Of a stretch of 64,000 nucleotides of DNA, positions 1-64,000 are shown one piece after another (the first letter of the stretch is position 1; the number at the start of each line of letters is the position of its first letter). The notes under the pieces are model-generated. The model saw only the letters and a program-made list of their open reading frames with translations. It was not told where the DNA came from and ran no database searches. The stretch is from Xenopus tropicalis (lineage: Eukaryota > Chordata > Amphibia > Anura > Pipidae): NCBI RefSeq assembly GCF_000004195.4, contig NC_030684.2:108158429-108222428 (forward strand), in the 5' to 3' direction. The translations under genes and the position numbers were made by a program.

Positions 1-182
1 ATAGGAGAGGGCCTGAATAGAAAGATAAAAAATAAAAGTAGCAATAAAATTGTAGCCTTAAATAGCAGTTGTTTATCGATGCAGAAGTCAGTGACCTCCA
101 TTTTAAAACTGAAAAGAGGCAGAAGAGGAAGGTAAAGATTAAAAAACTATAAAAAAATGAAGACCAATTGAAAAGTTGCTAA
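1..182. mobile_element. T2/Kolobok-type MITE, right part (cut by window edge)
   Basis: The run from 'aggagagggcctgaatag' to 'gaccaattgaaaagttgc' repeats, in order, sequence seen in the copies at 8011-8426, 25358-25765 and 58288-58653. The left part lies outside the window and the TTAA end is lost here. Confidence 0.7.
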
Positions 183-1255
183 TAATAGAAAAGATGAGCT
201 TCCTCTTTATAATTAGCTGGATCTTGCACAAAGTGACCTTTCAATAAGCTATACATACTAAGAAGAACGATGTATGAACTTTATTTGATAAAAAAAAGCA
301 TTTTCCACATTTTCCTAGAAGTCTTATTAAACCTGCTCCTTAGATGTCGGTCATGCTTTAAACTGTGAATATTGTCTTATATAATATTGTTTTAGTTCAT
401 TCTAAAGGGGCCACACACAAGCTGATCTGGTACGCTCTAGACTCATCAGGCAATAGGACAGGAACGTGAGGGGTCACGCATGGTATGGCTGCCTTTCTAT
501 TTTCCAGTTGTTTGTGCAATAAGAACCAATGCTCAGAGCAGCAAGTGAAGAGGAGCTGTGGCTAAATTGACTGATATAGGCATTCAGTGTTGGGACAAGG
601 CAAATACCTCTTGTCCCTATTGACCCCCTGGCCCACATATCAACACCACTTTACTAGCCCATTGTCACCTCCCCGCACCCCCCCACCCCGCCTCTACTCA
701 CTTACCAACGTGGACCACTACCACTCGCCCTTTTAGGAACTTATAGTAAGCCAGAGCACCTCTGCATAGGCCTCTCCTGCCTACCCCTAGTTCTAGCCCT
801 ATTGGCATGGGCAGAATTTTTTTAAACCACCCAATGCCCAAACTGACAGATATCTATAGTATATTGATAATACCTGGGATCAACAGGTCCCCATACAAGC
901 TCATATAATTATACAGAACAACTTTATCTGTGCATCTATGACCACCTTTATCCTCAGATTTGGTACATTCCAGCCAAAGTCAAAGCGGGTGACAAACAAT
1001 TGCACATGAGCCCCCCCCCAAATCAAATGCACCAATACAGACTTTTGATTAAAACACAAATAGGGAATAGAAAATCAATGCATAGAAACATACAACACCC
1101 CACTTGCATGTCTATGAGTACACTATGCCTATAACACTGTTGTGATTGAAAAGTCACAACTTCCATTTATCCAATATGAAAAATGTTCATGTTCATGGTG
1201 TGCTGAAAGCAAATTGTTTAGTTCAATACTCTGTTTATAGATATATACTCTATAT

Positions 1256-2247
1256 CAGTGCTGTCCAACTTCTACGGTGTCGAGGGCCGGAATTTCTCTA
1301 GCGTACATGGTGGAGGGCCGCTAATGGAAGCCAGTTTTGACCACTCCCCTTTTTGAAACCACACCCACTTCAAACCACACCTATTTTATCACAATGGTGG
1401 TAGCACAGCAAAATCCCAAATGCTTGGTCCTTACTGTGGGGATATCAACCATCATTCATATGTGAAATAATTGTCATATTAAGATATACATATATAATTC
1501 CATATGCCTCCTCCTCCCCTGTGGATTGCAGAGCAACCCCCAGTACATAATTACACACCTTAGGGACCATCCAACTGCTAACAAACTCCCACAAAAAAAC
1601 CCTGCCAGGTTCACCTCCCACAAGCAGCATAGGGCAAGCAGAGTATGGCACACACAGGTAGCACTCTGCCTGTCCTATGCTGTCTGTGTGTGCCATACTC
1701 TGCCTGCCCTACCCTGCCTGTGTGTGCCATACTCTGCCTTCCCTATGCTGCCTCTGTGTGTCATACTCTGCCTGCCCTACCCTGCCTGTGTGTGCCATAC
1801 TCTGCCTGCCCTACCCTGACTGTGTGTGCCATACTCTGCCTGCACTACCCTTCCTGTGTGTGCCATACCCTCTCTGACATATGCTGCCTGTGTGTGCCAT
1901 ATTCTACCTGCCCTATGCTGGCTGTATGTGCCATACTCTGCCTACAGTACCTATGTCTGAGGTGTGAAGAAGTGAACAATGGGAGTGATTACAACCTGAG
2001 CCTGAGGTGTGAACACTGCAGGGGGTGAACAATGCAGAGATTAAAAGGTGTGAACAACACAGGGGATTACATATTTAAACAATACAGCCTGATTACAGCC
2101 TGAATCTGAGGTGAGAACCATGCAGGGGGCCAGTTAATCTCAGTACTGATACCATTTAAAGCTTACTCAAAGGTAAGTCATCAAAGCAGCCAGATAGGTG
2201 GGGGGCCACACAGAGGGGGGTCGCGGGCCGCCAGTTGGACAGCACTG
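1256..2247. mobile_element. Non-autonomous hAT-like transposon, copy A
   Basis: 992 bp bounded by inverted ends CAGTGCTGTCCAACT and AGTTGGACAGCACTG (perfect 15-bp inverted repeat). It is flanked by an identical 8-bp direct repeat CTCTATAT at 1248-1255 and 2248-2255. CAG-type ends with an 8-bp duplication are the hAT superfamily hallmark. It has no transposase and carries a 34-bp minisatellite inside. A second copy lies at 57259-58153. Confidence 0.9.
1687..1945. repeat. 34-bp minisatellite within hAT copy A
   Basis: About seven to eight diverged units of 34 bp beginning TGTGTGCCATACTCTGCCTG followed by CCCTACCCTGCCTG. Unit starts at 1687, 1721 and 1755 show the period. Open frames across it on both strands are artefacts of the repeat. 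Confidence 0.9.
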
Positions 2248-3323
2248 CTCTATATCAATGACTGTGCCTAAGGTCTTATCCTATGTATACATACAGTACA
2301 TGCACAAATAAATATTGTAGACGATGTGGTGTTTCTAAAAGTATTGCCAGTATTGGCATCTATTTGTCTACATGTATTTCTTTATTTACACACTAAATAA
2401 CACCTTGTAATATATTTCCAGCAGTAATAGCTGAACAGCCCAGGCTTTGCAGAAGGAAACATGAATGATTGTGTATCTGCGGGTTCTGAATGCAGCAGCT
2501 TCAATGACGGTGAGAGAAGGTTACAGGTAGAATAAGGCAATGCCGCCTGTGAGACAAAACTCACTAGAGATTCTATAGTGGGCATTAATCTTTTGATTGG
2601 AGGTGTACATTTGTGTGTCTATATAGACAAGCAAGTGGCTGAAAGAAGAGCCTCTCGCAGCTGCCTATTTCTTTGCAGTTAATAGAATCCTCAGATTCAC
2701 AGCAGTCTCCTTTGCACATAAAAAAAGTCCTTTGTGTATAACACAAACTAATTTTCTATTTGGCTGCAAAGGGGAAAAAAACAGTTTTTGCTTCTCTCTC
2801 CCGTGGAGCTTTTCATTATGTTTAGTTCACTCAACTTGCAAGCAATTCCTTGGAGAAGGGGGGAGAGAGAAAAGCTATGGGCAGACAAGAGGGGCAAAAT
2901 GAGCTTGTTAGCACATTGTAAGTGCGGTATGTAGGTGGGCTGGTGCAAATCCCACTGGTACGCTAACTGATCACTCTAGGCATGCTGGCAAGCCCCTTTC
3001 ACACTTTATAGGTGACACGAGGACGCATAGCTTTTAGCATATGTAAGCAAAACATGGAGAATAAAATGTTAGATTTCACTCTTTGCTTTTTGATGTACGA
3101 TTGACTCAAATGCATGAGGTACTATTCAACATGGTACCCACAACTTCCAGCCTCAGGCACATCTGCATTTGGCCAACTAGGGCAACTCTTTATGTGAATC
3201 TAATTATATGAATCTATTAATTAAATGTGATTTTTATGCAGTTAAACTGGATCCGATTAATCAAGTGGCATAAGAAAAAGTTTTAGGGCAGACCTATGGT
3301 ACAAATAGAATATATATATAGTA

Positions 3324-3965
3324 AAGCTGACCGTACACAAACAGATCATTTTGCAAGGTCACCAAACAAGTGGATCCTTTCCCAATATGGCCACCTAGGT
3401 GCTGGACAGATGCTAATAGGGGCCTATGCAGACCAGTAAAAGGACCGTATCGATTAGCTAATGCATTCCTCCTCTGATGGGATATTCTAACCTGCCTGAA
3501 ATCTGGCGTATTTTTGGCCAGAAATTGGTTGGCAGACTATTAGGAGGCCCAATAACCTGCTAACTTGGTCAGGAGGTTTTATTGGTTCGACTTTGAATCC
3601 AGAAGATGGCAAACCAGCAGGACAGTTGCCATACACGGGCCAATATAAGTTGCTATCGGACCGAGTCGGCATCTTATTAGCTGAATGTGGACCCTCTGAC
3701 AGGCCCACCTGACCAATATCTGGCCAAAAATCAACCAGATTAGGAAGGTTTAAAAATCTGATCCAGGTGAGGAGCACAGCAGCTAATTTATTCAGTCCTC
3801 ACTCCGACGCCCTACATCCAATCTATGTGATTTGACCGTTTGGCTCTTCGGCCAAACAATTAGATCAATCTGATATCGGCCACCTCACAGTGGGCATATT
3901 GGGGAAAGGCCTACATGTTTGGTGACCTTGCCAAACAAGTGGATCTTTTAGTGTAAGGCCACCTT
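3324..3965. mobile_element. DNA-transposon-like element with ~60-bp inverted ends
   Basis: The left end, 'aagctgaccgtacac' then 'caaggtcaccaaacaagtgg', is mirrored at the right by 'ggtgaccttgccaaacaagt' and 'gtgtaaggccacctt'. The family is common in Xenopus; no coding capacity. Related fragments appear near 11730-11820 and 16475-16640. Exact ends are approximate. Confidence 0.7.
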
Positions 3966-4039
3966 GAAAAACTAAACCCTAAAAATATGACTTGACAAGC
4001 CATATTGTATATACTGAACTTACTGATTTTGTTAAACGT

Positions 4040-4483
4040 GTCAGTGACATTGCACATGCTCAGTGGGCTCTGGGCAGCTGTTGAGAAGCTAAGCTTAGAG
4101 ATTGCTGCAAATTATCAAGCAGAAAATGAGTCTGGTTTATCATATAAGCTGATGTTACAGGGCCGATTATTACATTCTGATGCTAATTGCACTGATTCAG
4201 AGCTGCCATATAATTTGAATCTGAATGAATTACTAATCAGCCTTATATTTTTAAATTTATATTCTATATACACAGTATATTGTGAGTGGGTGCCTAAGCT
4301 CAGTAACTGAGAGCAGCACAGAGCATGTGCAGGGAATCAGCAGAAAAGAAGATGGGGAGCTACTGGGGCATCTTTGGGGGCACAGATCTTCCCTGCTAAA
4401 GGGCTGTGGGTGCCTTGGAGCCCAAAACATAATCTACAGCATTCTGCCCTACTTGTATAGCTTAGCTTTAGTTCTCCTTTAAG
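4040..4483. mobile_element. T2-type MITE remnant
   Basis: Ends TTTAGTTCTCCTTTAA at 4483, the reverse of a TTAAAGGRR terminus. The interior ('gagcatgtgcagggaatcag', 'gggcacagatcttccctg') recurs in opposite orientation at 31256-31480, and the left half recurs at 63060-63290. Confidence 0.65.
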
Positions 4484-7400
4484 CCCCACAGAGAGTGAAA
4501 AATCCTTATTGTTCCCATAATGGTAATCCATTTACTGACTGGAGCAATTATGAAAAGTTGCTTAACAAAGCAGAACAAGATAAAACTAAAGATAAAAACC
4601 CAAGAATGGGTCACTGGCACCTCTTCTGGTAGGGAACTGACTTTCCTTACATTAAATCACCTTTTTCCTGTGCTAAGGAGTATGATAAAGGAAACTGGAA
4701 TAAACATGTAAGGACTGGGGAGCTGTATTTTTGGAGAAAATGATCAATGAAAGAGAAGACTGGTGGAAGCTGGGAAACAATAAAGAAATGTATATAATAA
4801 CTGGGAAAGAAATAAGATGTACACTACTGTGAGAAAGAAAAGAGAAAGACACATGAGTTTGGCACCACACGCCCTCCAGTATAAGGGAAGAAGGTGCAGA
4901 GAAGAGATCAGCGGGACCTGCATTGTGTGCCTGGCTGGCCAGTGATTAGAGGACTCCTGGTATGTCTGGCTAAATCCCACAGGCTACCAGATGACTCAAA
5001 ATCCAGAACAGGTGCTGATGGCTGTGCAAGCAGAGCCTGCATTAGGACATCTGCCACAACAATAATGGACATGATTAAAAGGCGCTAAATTAATGGCTTT
5101 GCGGGGGAGAAGCCTGCACTAATAAAGCAATAACTTAAGCAAATTTGAAGACCAAGTTCTGGGGTAATCACTGAATAAAAAACAAAGTGTAATAATGGCA
5201 AATGAAATCCTCTAATCTAGATTGGGAGATCCCCTGAGCGGCTGCTTTGCTTTGTGTCTCTCTACTCCCCCCCCCTTAGCTAAAGCCCAGCAGCGCTGAG
5301 AGACTGCTCACGGTCTCATCCATGAACGAGAAGTAACAGTCACCAAAACCCTGAGCCAATACTGGCACACAGTACGTTCTGTAGGCTGCGCTCAACCTCC
5401 TCCAGTGTCTGAAAATACCTTTCCTTTGTTGTCCGTGTAAATCATCAGTCATATACTTAAATCAAAATAAGGCAATTTCCAGCGGTTACGCAATTCATTT
5501 GTTATAAGACAGGTGATTTACATTGCCACCAATGGAAACATCATTGAAATGTGTACTGTATTTGTGTAATTTCTGTAGTTTACTGTACCACGAGGAAACT
5601 CACTTTTTACAAAAGCGCAAATGCCTCCTCATTAAAAAAAAAAAAGACTTTGGATTTTTTAATAATTTTTTTGTGATTACAAATGGAAAAAGTCTACCTC
5701 GAATTAAATAAAAATTGTTACAATTTGACATGGAAGACTCCCATTGACTCCAACATAACATGCCAGTTTTTCATGGTTTTTACACTTGATAAATACCAAA
5801 AAAACTGTATTTATCTTAATATGTGATTTTTGGCAGTAAAAAGATTGATATGGGGAACCAGAAAAAAACATTAATAAATCTGCCTCTAAGGGTGGGCAAC
5901 AAAAGGTACTGTGTGCCCTTGGCCTTAGGGTGATGGCACAAGCGGCACTTCGAGCACAATGTTTGTACACAGCCCATAAACCCAGCACCAACAGACATGG
6001 GAGGCTACGCAAATGGCACTACAAGGATGTTTTTAAAGCCTTTCCGTCACTAATAACTCAACTCGTTGGCAGAATAAATGATATTTAAACCTGAGAGAAC
6101 ATGGTGCATGGTTAAATCTAGCGCTCCCACAGGCAGCCAGACAGGTTCAATTGTCCAGTCCGATGTGCTTATCTGCATCTATGCATAGACCAATCCAGTT
6201 AACGTCCAATTTCATCTTGTAATTGTTATGAACGCACAAAAAAAACTTTGATTGCATTACTCTAAGTGAGCTCTGACAAATGACAGGCAGATATTGTGTC
6301 AGACACAGAGTATATCTCCCCGATAAGCAGCATATTGGTTTAAACTAATGTACAATCTGCCTCTAGGGGGGTCAGCTGGACTGAGCTCTGGAACCTGACT
6401 CACAATCTGCCCATTTATCTATACTTAAATACAATATATATGTGCCAGAGAGAGGTACAGATGGCTTGCAGTCAGTTCAATTCAGGAAACTACAGAAATC
6501 GGAAGCGGTGGCCCAGCAGCTTCATTTGAACTACAATACCCAGAATCCCCAGGTTGGAGGCTACAAACCATAGTTTAAAAGGTGCTAACATTCCTACATT
6601 AAATACAAGGCAAAGCTAACAATCATTTTACAATCTGAGACTTTGAGACCCAGTTCCACTGAATGAATTGTCTTCGGCTGTATAACCTTGCACAAGTGAG
6701 TATAAGATTATATACTTACAGATAAACAAGGGCAAGTGGTTACTCTATGAACTAAGAGCTTATCTTCTGCTTAATGACTCTCAATGAGCAGAATCTAAGG
6801 GTCAGAAATGGGCAACACTGCAAATCCAGCCGTCAGACAGAGCATCAAATCCCAGGTTATACAGATGGTGTCAAGAGACAGATTCCTGCCATACCCTAAC
6901 CCCCTTATTGCAGGCTGTCAAGCTGCTTAGGAACATTAGCAACAGTACAATACTGCTATTGTGTAAATTGTCGGTCATCCCTTCCCACTGAGAGGAAGCT
7001 CCTGCTGCCCCTGATTGGTGCCTACAAGAACAAAGACACAGATTTAGGCTTTCATCCACGCAAGCAAGCCAAGCGCTGCTATCTGGCTGCAACATATGCC
7101 CGCCCGGATGGCCAGCCTCGGGTGCTTATGAGAAAGCTACAGCGGTTACAAATACTAAATGAGTGTATGCCTTTGTGACAGGCATGGCGATGCTGAAATA
7201 GCTAGGACGGGGGAATACCTCACTCTCCTATTGTGAGCACCAGATGTTAAGTTCTATACACAGAGGTCAAAGCCAATGGCCACTCCTAATGATATGCATA
7301 CATCTTCTTCTCTATTGAAATTTTAATTTCTTAGGCCTCTTAACCCAAACATCGGGCTGTAACCGCAACTGCACTCTGTCCATCCAATTTTGTGGCACAT

Positions 7401-8010
7401 TTAAGTAGTTAAAGCAGGAAAAGAAAAAAAGGACTAGTTCATAATGATATAAAATGTAGGTGCAGCAATCAAAAAGGGGCCTTCTGATTGGTTGCTATGG
7501 GTACAGAATAAAGATAGATGAGGGGCGAGTTCTATAAAAGTAGGATTTAGGAAAGAAGTAGGCAGTTGTGTTGGAGCAGGCAGTTATATCCCCTGGGATG
7601 GCACAAATAGGCTTTAGCAAACCAATGATGCAGACTATCCAGCTTGTGAGGCTGCCCATCTACCAGCCAGGAGACCTGCCAGAACAGTTGGCGGAGGCCT
7701 TCACATAAAGTACCCCAGCTGGCACACACACACATATGCTGCTGCCCCTGTATGTGACCACTGAACATATTTCATCTCCCATAATAATAGTTAATAAATC
7801 TGTCAGATTTTATTGACAGTCAATTAAAGTTTTGATAAGTGACAAAATAGATAGACTGCGGGACCCAGTAGGATTCACAGCCATTCCGAATCATGGTAAA
7901 TCTGCCCCACAGTTTTCATTATTGCCATCTGTCTGTTCCCTAACTACTCTATATTGAGTGAACTAGAGAGGTGCTAAAAGCTCAAGTCCCAGTTCTCAAA
8001 GCTGATGCCC

Positions 8011-8426
8011 TTACAGGGGTGGGTCACCTTTTGGTTAAGTTTTAGTATGTTATAGAAAGGCCTATTTTTTAACAACTTTTCAATTGGTCTTCAGTTTTGT
8101 TTTGTTTTTTTAAATATTTTTTTTTGGTTATTTGTCATTCTCTTCAGACTCCAGCTTTCACTGACCCCACCACTCAAAAACTATTTGCTCTGTAAGGTTT
8201 CAATTTCAATTTTTACTACTTACCTTTTTATTAAGGCCCCTCTCTACTCAGATCACTGCCTGGTTGCTAGGTTAATTTGGACCCTAGCAAAGAAAGCAAC
8301 TGAAGGTTGCTGAACAAAAAGCTGCATACTTCAAAATCTGCAAATAATAAAAAATGAAGACCAATTGCAAGTTAGCTCAGAATATCACTCTCTATATCAT
8401 ACTAAAAGTTAATTTAAAGTTGAACA
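8011..8426. mobile_element. T2/Kolobok-type MITE, full length but diverged
   Basis: Reads GGGGTGGGTCACCTTTTGG, then 'ttagtatgttatagaaagg' and 'aacttttcaattggtcttca'. It ends 'atcatactaaaagttaattt'. The two ends are inverted relative to each other, as in other copies of this family in the window. The TTAA ends are eroded. Confidence 0.7.
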
Positions 8427-8439
8427 AAGCATAAGGAAA

Positions 8440-8575
8440 GATTTGGCTAAATACCAAAACGAATTAGAATCTAAATTTTCAAGTACGGTTGTTGAAAAAC
8501 AAAAGAGAACTGCGCGTTTGAATCTTGGCTGAAGCCTGAACCAAATCCTGGATTCGGTGCATCCCTAGTCCATAG
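8440..8575. mobile_element. Fragment of 'gtgcatccctag'-ended element
   Basis: Ends 'ggattcggtgcatccctagt', shared with 55840-55891 and, diverged, with 13115-13377. Only the right part is present. Confidence 0.6.
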
Positions 8576-11247
8576 TTCCTTTTTTAGCACAAATACCCCC
8601 ATCACCTTCTATATATAAAAAGAGCAAATTAAAATATTAAATACTAGTCCTTTATATCACTATAGATCTAATTACTATCCACTTTTCCAGGACAAAGAAT
8701 AACATTACCAATAAAAACAAGCCTTATAAATGCAGTTTTAATGTTTCCTTTTCTCCCCCCTGTTAGTTTTGGGAGCTACATTATTGGTCCCAAAAGGGTT
8801 AAAATCAACAACTGAGCCTGAGTCGGAACACTCAAGCTTTTAAAGAAATTATCCCAGGGGAAAAATAAGCCATCTACCAACAGGTAAGAGACACATTACT
8901 GGCAGACGTATCTGCCACTGGTTGAGAATAGGAACAATTGTTCCGAAGATCGCTGCTCGTTGTAGCCCTCATTCTAACTGCAGGAGGAAGCTGTTAAGGG
9001 GTAGGCAATGAAAATAAAACGTAGCAGGGTAAAGATGTGGAAAAGGTGGCACGCACGTTTGATGAGGAGGACATGCTAGGGGAGGGTGACGGACCTCAGA
9101 CTCTGAGCCACGGGCAGTGATAGAGACAGATTGCTGTAATTCTTTCTGATTGATCCACGGAGAAACATACAATCGATAAACGGCCTATTTTGCCAAGTAG
9201 CACAAATACGCATTTGTTAAAGCTCTACATTACTAAAACCAAAAGCTTTGGAGGGGGTTGGCATCATTTTCTCTGCTCTTGCTAGCTTAATGCCTGCTTT
9301 TAAATAAAAAAAAAAAAAAAAACCTTGTGAGCGAGTGCTTTTTGTAAAGGTGTTTGGCAGCCAGCAGAAACTGCAACCCAGGCCATTATTACTAGAATCT
9401 ACATAAAAGAATTTGTTTAAATCACTTTCTATGATTGCAATAAGTCATTGTTATTTTAAGAGTGTTTTAGGTAAAATCTACTTCTTAAGAGTGTTTTATC
9501 TTACTTTGCTTTATGAATAGATTGTTATGCATGAATAGAAAATGGCAAACACTGCAACAGAGTAGTCCTGCTGCACAATGCCCATACTATTCTGGTAACA
9601 TAGCTGCCATCATACAAATGTAACCAGGACGTGACAGCAACTAGTGGGAAACAACTGCTACTGGGATGCTCCTACCCAGGCCAGACTGGCAATCTGTGGT
9701 TTCAGGCAAATGCCAGAAGGGATGCTGTAAGATTTAGCAAGCCTGTGGGGGGCTGTTTGGGCCTCTGTGTAATTGAAATGGCAGGGCCTATTTTGTATCC
9801 CAGGCCTGCTTCTACCATAAGGCCACACTGACATGTTTTTAAGAATATGCCTGTATCATGTGCCCATACCGACTCTTCTATTGTAGAGAGGACCCCCAAT
9901 GTGGGCCAAAGTTTGCTCTTGGCATGTTAGCTCATAATGTGGTAACCGATATAGAAAAACAAAGATGCCACCCTGCTTAAAGTTCTGTGGGCTTTTAAAA
10001 AACCGGAAGGCCTAACCCTGATTTGATGGCCCTCATTTTCACTGGATTGATCCCCCAAGGGAGACCAGTCCAACAGTTTGGGCACCACTGATCTATAGCA
10101 ATCTTCACTATTAATTGCTTTCGCCACATTCTGAGTGCTCCAATGTCTGCACCACATGGCTAGGGAACTAACAATACAAGTGAACAGAGACACAGCGTAA
10201 AATATAAATAATATAATATCACTGTCAAGCGTCAGACAGGGACACTGTTTATCAGTTTATATGCATTGACATGCATTATCAGTGGTGCTATTCTGGCACT
10301 TAGAAGTTGTATCTTGGACAATGCCAGTCCCTTAAACAGGTTCGAACACAAAAGCATACTATAGGCTATGCTGAGGCAAACACATGGATTAATCCTTAGT
10401 ATATGCAACATAATAGAACAGAACTACACACACACAACTGCAACATAGTAACAGTGAATTAGGTTGAAAAATGACACATAGCCATCAAAGTTAACCTTAT
10501 GTGCAACCAGGTTGTAATTCTGGGTTAAGATAGGTTCATTCTGTGTGTGCCTTTAGTCTTTCATACTCTGAATAAAACAAAAATAAGAAGCAACATAAAC
10601 GTTATCCAAGTTTCCCACATAATCAACCTGCATTCAATCTCAGGCTGAGGATTTGAGTGCTGTGGAACATTAAATGTGGCGACACGAATCAGAAGCCGCG
10701 CTGAAAGGGAGCAGCTGACAGAGGTGTAGTTATGACTCTGCAGGTGGATTAGGAGTGATTATAAAAATGCTTTTTAAGAATGGAAGGGAAAAAAGAGAGC
10801 AGTTAGCATCAGCAATCATCTAGAGTTACACGAAAGAAAAGCATCTCAAAAATCAGAAAAGGGAAATGGGGAAAAAGCTTAAAGATGCCTAAAATCTAGA
10901 GTTATTTACTGTGGGCTGTGTGGAAAATGCTCCAAACAAATAAAAACGCACATTTCTGTAGTAGCAAAGGGTTCCATAGCCAGTAGGTGCAACTCAGGGC
11001 AGCACCATTCAGCACTGCCTTTGTGCCTTGGTCTCTGCTTCTAATGCTTATAACAGGGCATAGCACTGCTAATAAGGTCATGGAATAAAAATAGAAAGCG
11101 GTGTTTCAATGGAAAGTGTTTTTTAAATACGATGAAGAAAATGATATGCTAACAGTATCTGCAACTGGTTTTCATTGGCACTGATTTTTTCCCCCCCACT
11201 TTGCACACCTACATATAAAGATAAGCATTAAAAAAATCAGCACTACA

Positions 11248-11577
11248 CAGGAGTGGGATCCATTATCTGGAAACCAATTATCCAGAATGCTCTGCATTAT
11301 AGGTATGCCATCTCCCATAGACTCCATTTTAATCAAATAATATAAATGTTTAAAAATGATTTCCTTTTTCTCTGTAATAATAAAACAGTACCTGTACTTG
11401 ATCCCAACTAAGATATAATTCATCCTTATTGGAAGCAAAACAATCCTATTAGGTTTGTTTAATGTTTAAATGATTTTTTTTTAGTAGACTTAAAGTATGG
11501 AGATCCAAGTTACAGAAAGACCTTTTATATGGAGAACCCCAGGTCCCAAGCATTCTTGATAACAGGTCCCATACCTG
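11248..11577. mobile_element. TA-flanked CAGGTATGGGA MITE
   Basis: Right end CCCATACCTG followed by TA; left end degenerate (CAGGAGTGGGATCC). The interior 'cccatagactccattttaat', 'aataataaaacagtacc' and 'aaaacaatcctatt' is shared with copies at 30374, 44105, 58845 (inverted) and 62460. Confidence 0.8.
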
Positions 11578-12362
11578 TATACAATTGTAGCCACACACTC
11601 CCCGGTGACCAGACAGAATTTAAGTTTCACTCTGGAGAATGGCACGTTAGAACAGTGATTAATTTAAAAAACACTATTTTTAAAACCACTTGGAAGAAAA
11701 GACTGGCTATACCTGTACATTGAGATGTGCTGCAATTTTTTGGCCAGATATTGGTCCTGCAAGCCCGTTGGAGGGCCCCATTAATGGGTTGATAACCAAC
11801 AACTCGCATTCAGCAGCTTAAATCTGCCCAAATCTTCCTTTAGTTGTAGGTGGCAGCATGATGGCTCTACTGGTATATTCTCCACTCTCCTTTCTATGGC
11901 CATGGCTATAATTACATGTCATTCACAACATACAAGCTGCTGCTGTGGTGACTGAAAAGGAAGGTTCTATTGGCAGCCTAAAAACCAGTGTATTCTGCTT
12001 AACAATCAGCCTAATATTTTGACTATTCCAAAACACCCCTAAGCTTAGCTAGTCAGCACCCCAGAGCACACTGAGCATGTGCATCAAAAGATGGTCCATC
12101 AACATCAGAAGATGGGGTACTGCCCTGAACAACACTGAACATGGATCACTACTATAACTGGGCTGCAGAACCTCTGGGCTACTATAGAAAGTTCAGTATA
12201 CAACATAGCCATAATAATTATATATTATAAATATTATATATAGTAATTTTTTGTGTCACACAATGTACCTAAATCACTGAGAGAAAACTCCCTAGATAAT
12301 ATTTGGGTGTGTCTATGGCCACCTACTCTTTCCAAGTGCTATCCCTATGACAGGAAGGATAC

Positions 12363-64000
<51,638 letters not shown>

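Larger units (their letters stand above)
1..12362 (-). other. Intron downstream of the last visible RALGAPA1 exon (incomplete)
   Basis: Reading on from the exon 29 donor, the whole left 12.4 kb appears to be intron. I looked for a reverse-strand match to the expected C-terminus (FYEERARYLQ and FEDFAAQVFSP regions) and found none. It holds the repeats listed separately. 5000-8000 and 8600-11240 hold no gene and no repeat I could name beyond short A/T runs. Confidence 0.65.

Noticed and set aside
1526..2028. Cys-rich open frames across 1526-2028
   Set aside because: Translation of the 34-bp minisatellite in the hAT element; not coding.
8960..9000. Possible U12 acceptor for the last intron (CCCCTTAAC followed by CTCCTGCAG on the minus strand)
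   Set aside because: The sequence after it hits a stop immediately in the required phase and does not resemble the RALGAPA1 C-terminus.

Overview
This window is an intron-rich stretch of vertebrate nuclear DNA, almost certainly from a Xenopus frog (X. tropicalis or a close pipid relative). Only one host gene is visible, and all of it reads on the minus strand: RALGAPA1, the catalytic alpha-1 subunit of the Ral GTPase-activating protein (RalGAP) complex. I place 29 coding exons between 64000 and 12363, each checked for splice dinucleotides and for an unbroken reading frame across every junction. Together they carry 5,897 coding nucleotides (about 1,965 codons). The first exon runs off the right edge, and the terminal exon with the stop codon was not found and probably lies beyond the left edge. 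Assignment to RALGAPA1 rather than the paralogue RALGAPA2 rests on paralogue-specific stretches such as [39 protein letters not shown] and the catalytic-domain run [20 protein letters not shown].

Layout, 5' to 3' along the gene (right to left): 64000-59263 holds N-terminal-half helical exons and the exon with a conserved Akt-type site. At 56338-56198 there is a phase-symmetric cassette exon. At 50871-49555 there is a 1,317-nt exon with an internal in-frame donor. From 45592 to 36750 lies a dense cluster of short exons of the middle helical region. Exons at 32550-32367 and 22573-21724 link to the C-terminal RapGAP-type catalytic domain (21048-12363), whose catalytic Asn thumb is at 14209-14207. 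The leftmost 12.4 kb is intron sequence.

Most of the rest is transposon-derived and characteristic of Xenopus. It includes TTAA-flanked T2/Kolobok-type MITEs with TTAAAGG ends, a pair of hAT-like elements with perfect 8-bp target duplications and internal minisatellites, TA-flanked CAGGTATGGGA elements, fold-back hairpin MITEs with TWA duplications, nested insertions, and two degenerate LINE fragments. The bulk of the long unspliced open frames fall in these repeats.

I saw no new multi-gene system. The most useful observations are the predicted alternative-splicing architecture of RALGAPA1 (cassette exon plus a 382-codon alternative-donor extension rich in basophilic-kinase motifs), a GC-AG intron, a U12-type donor on the last visible exon, and well-resolved transposon insertions and nestings. 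Family names for repeats come from recognition of their ends and duplications, not from a library search.
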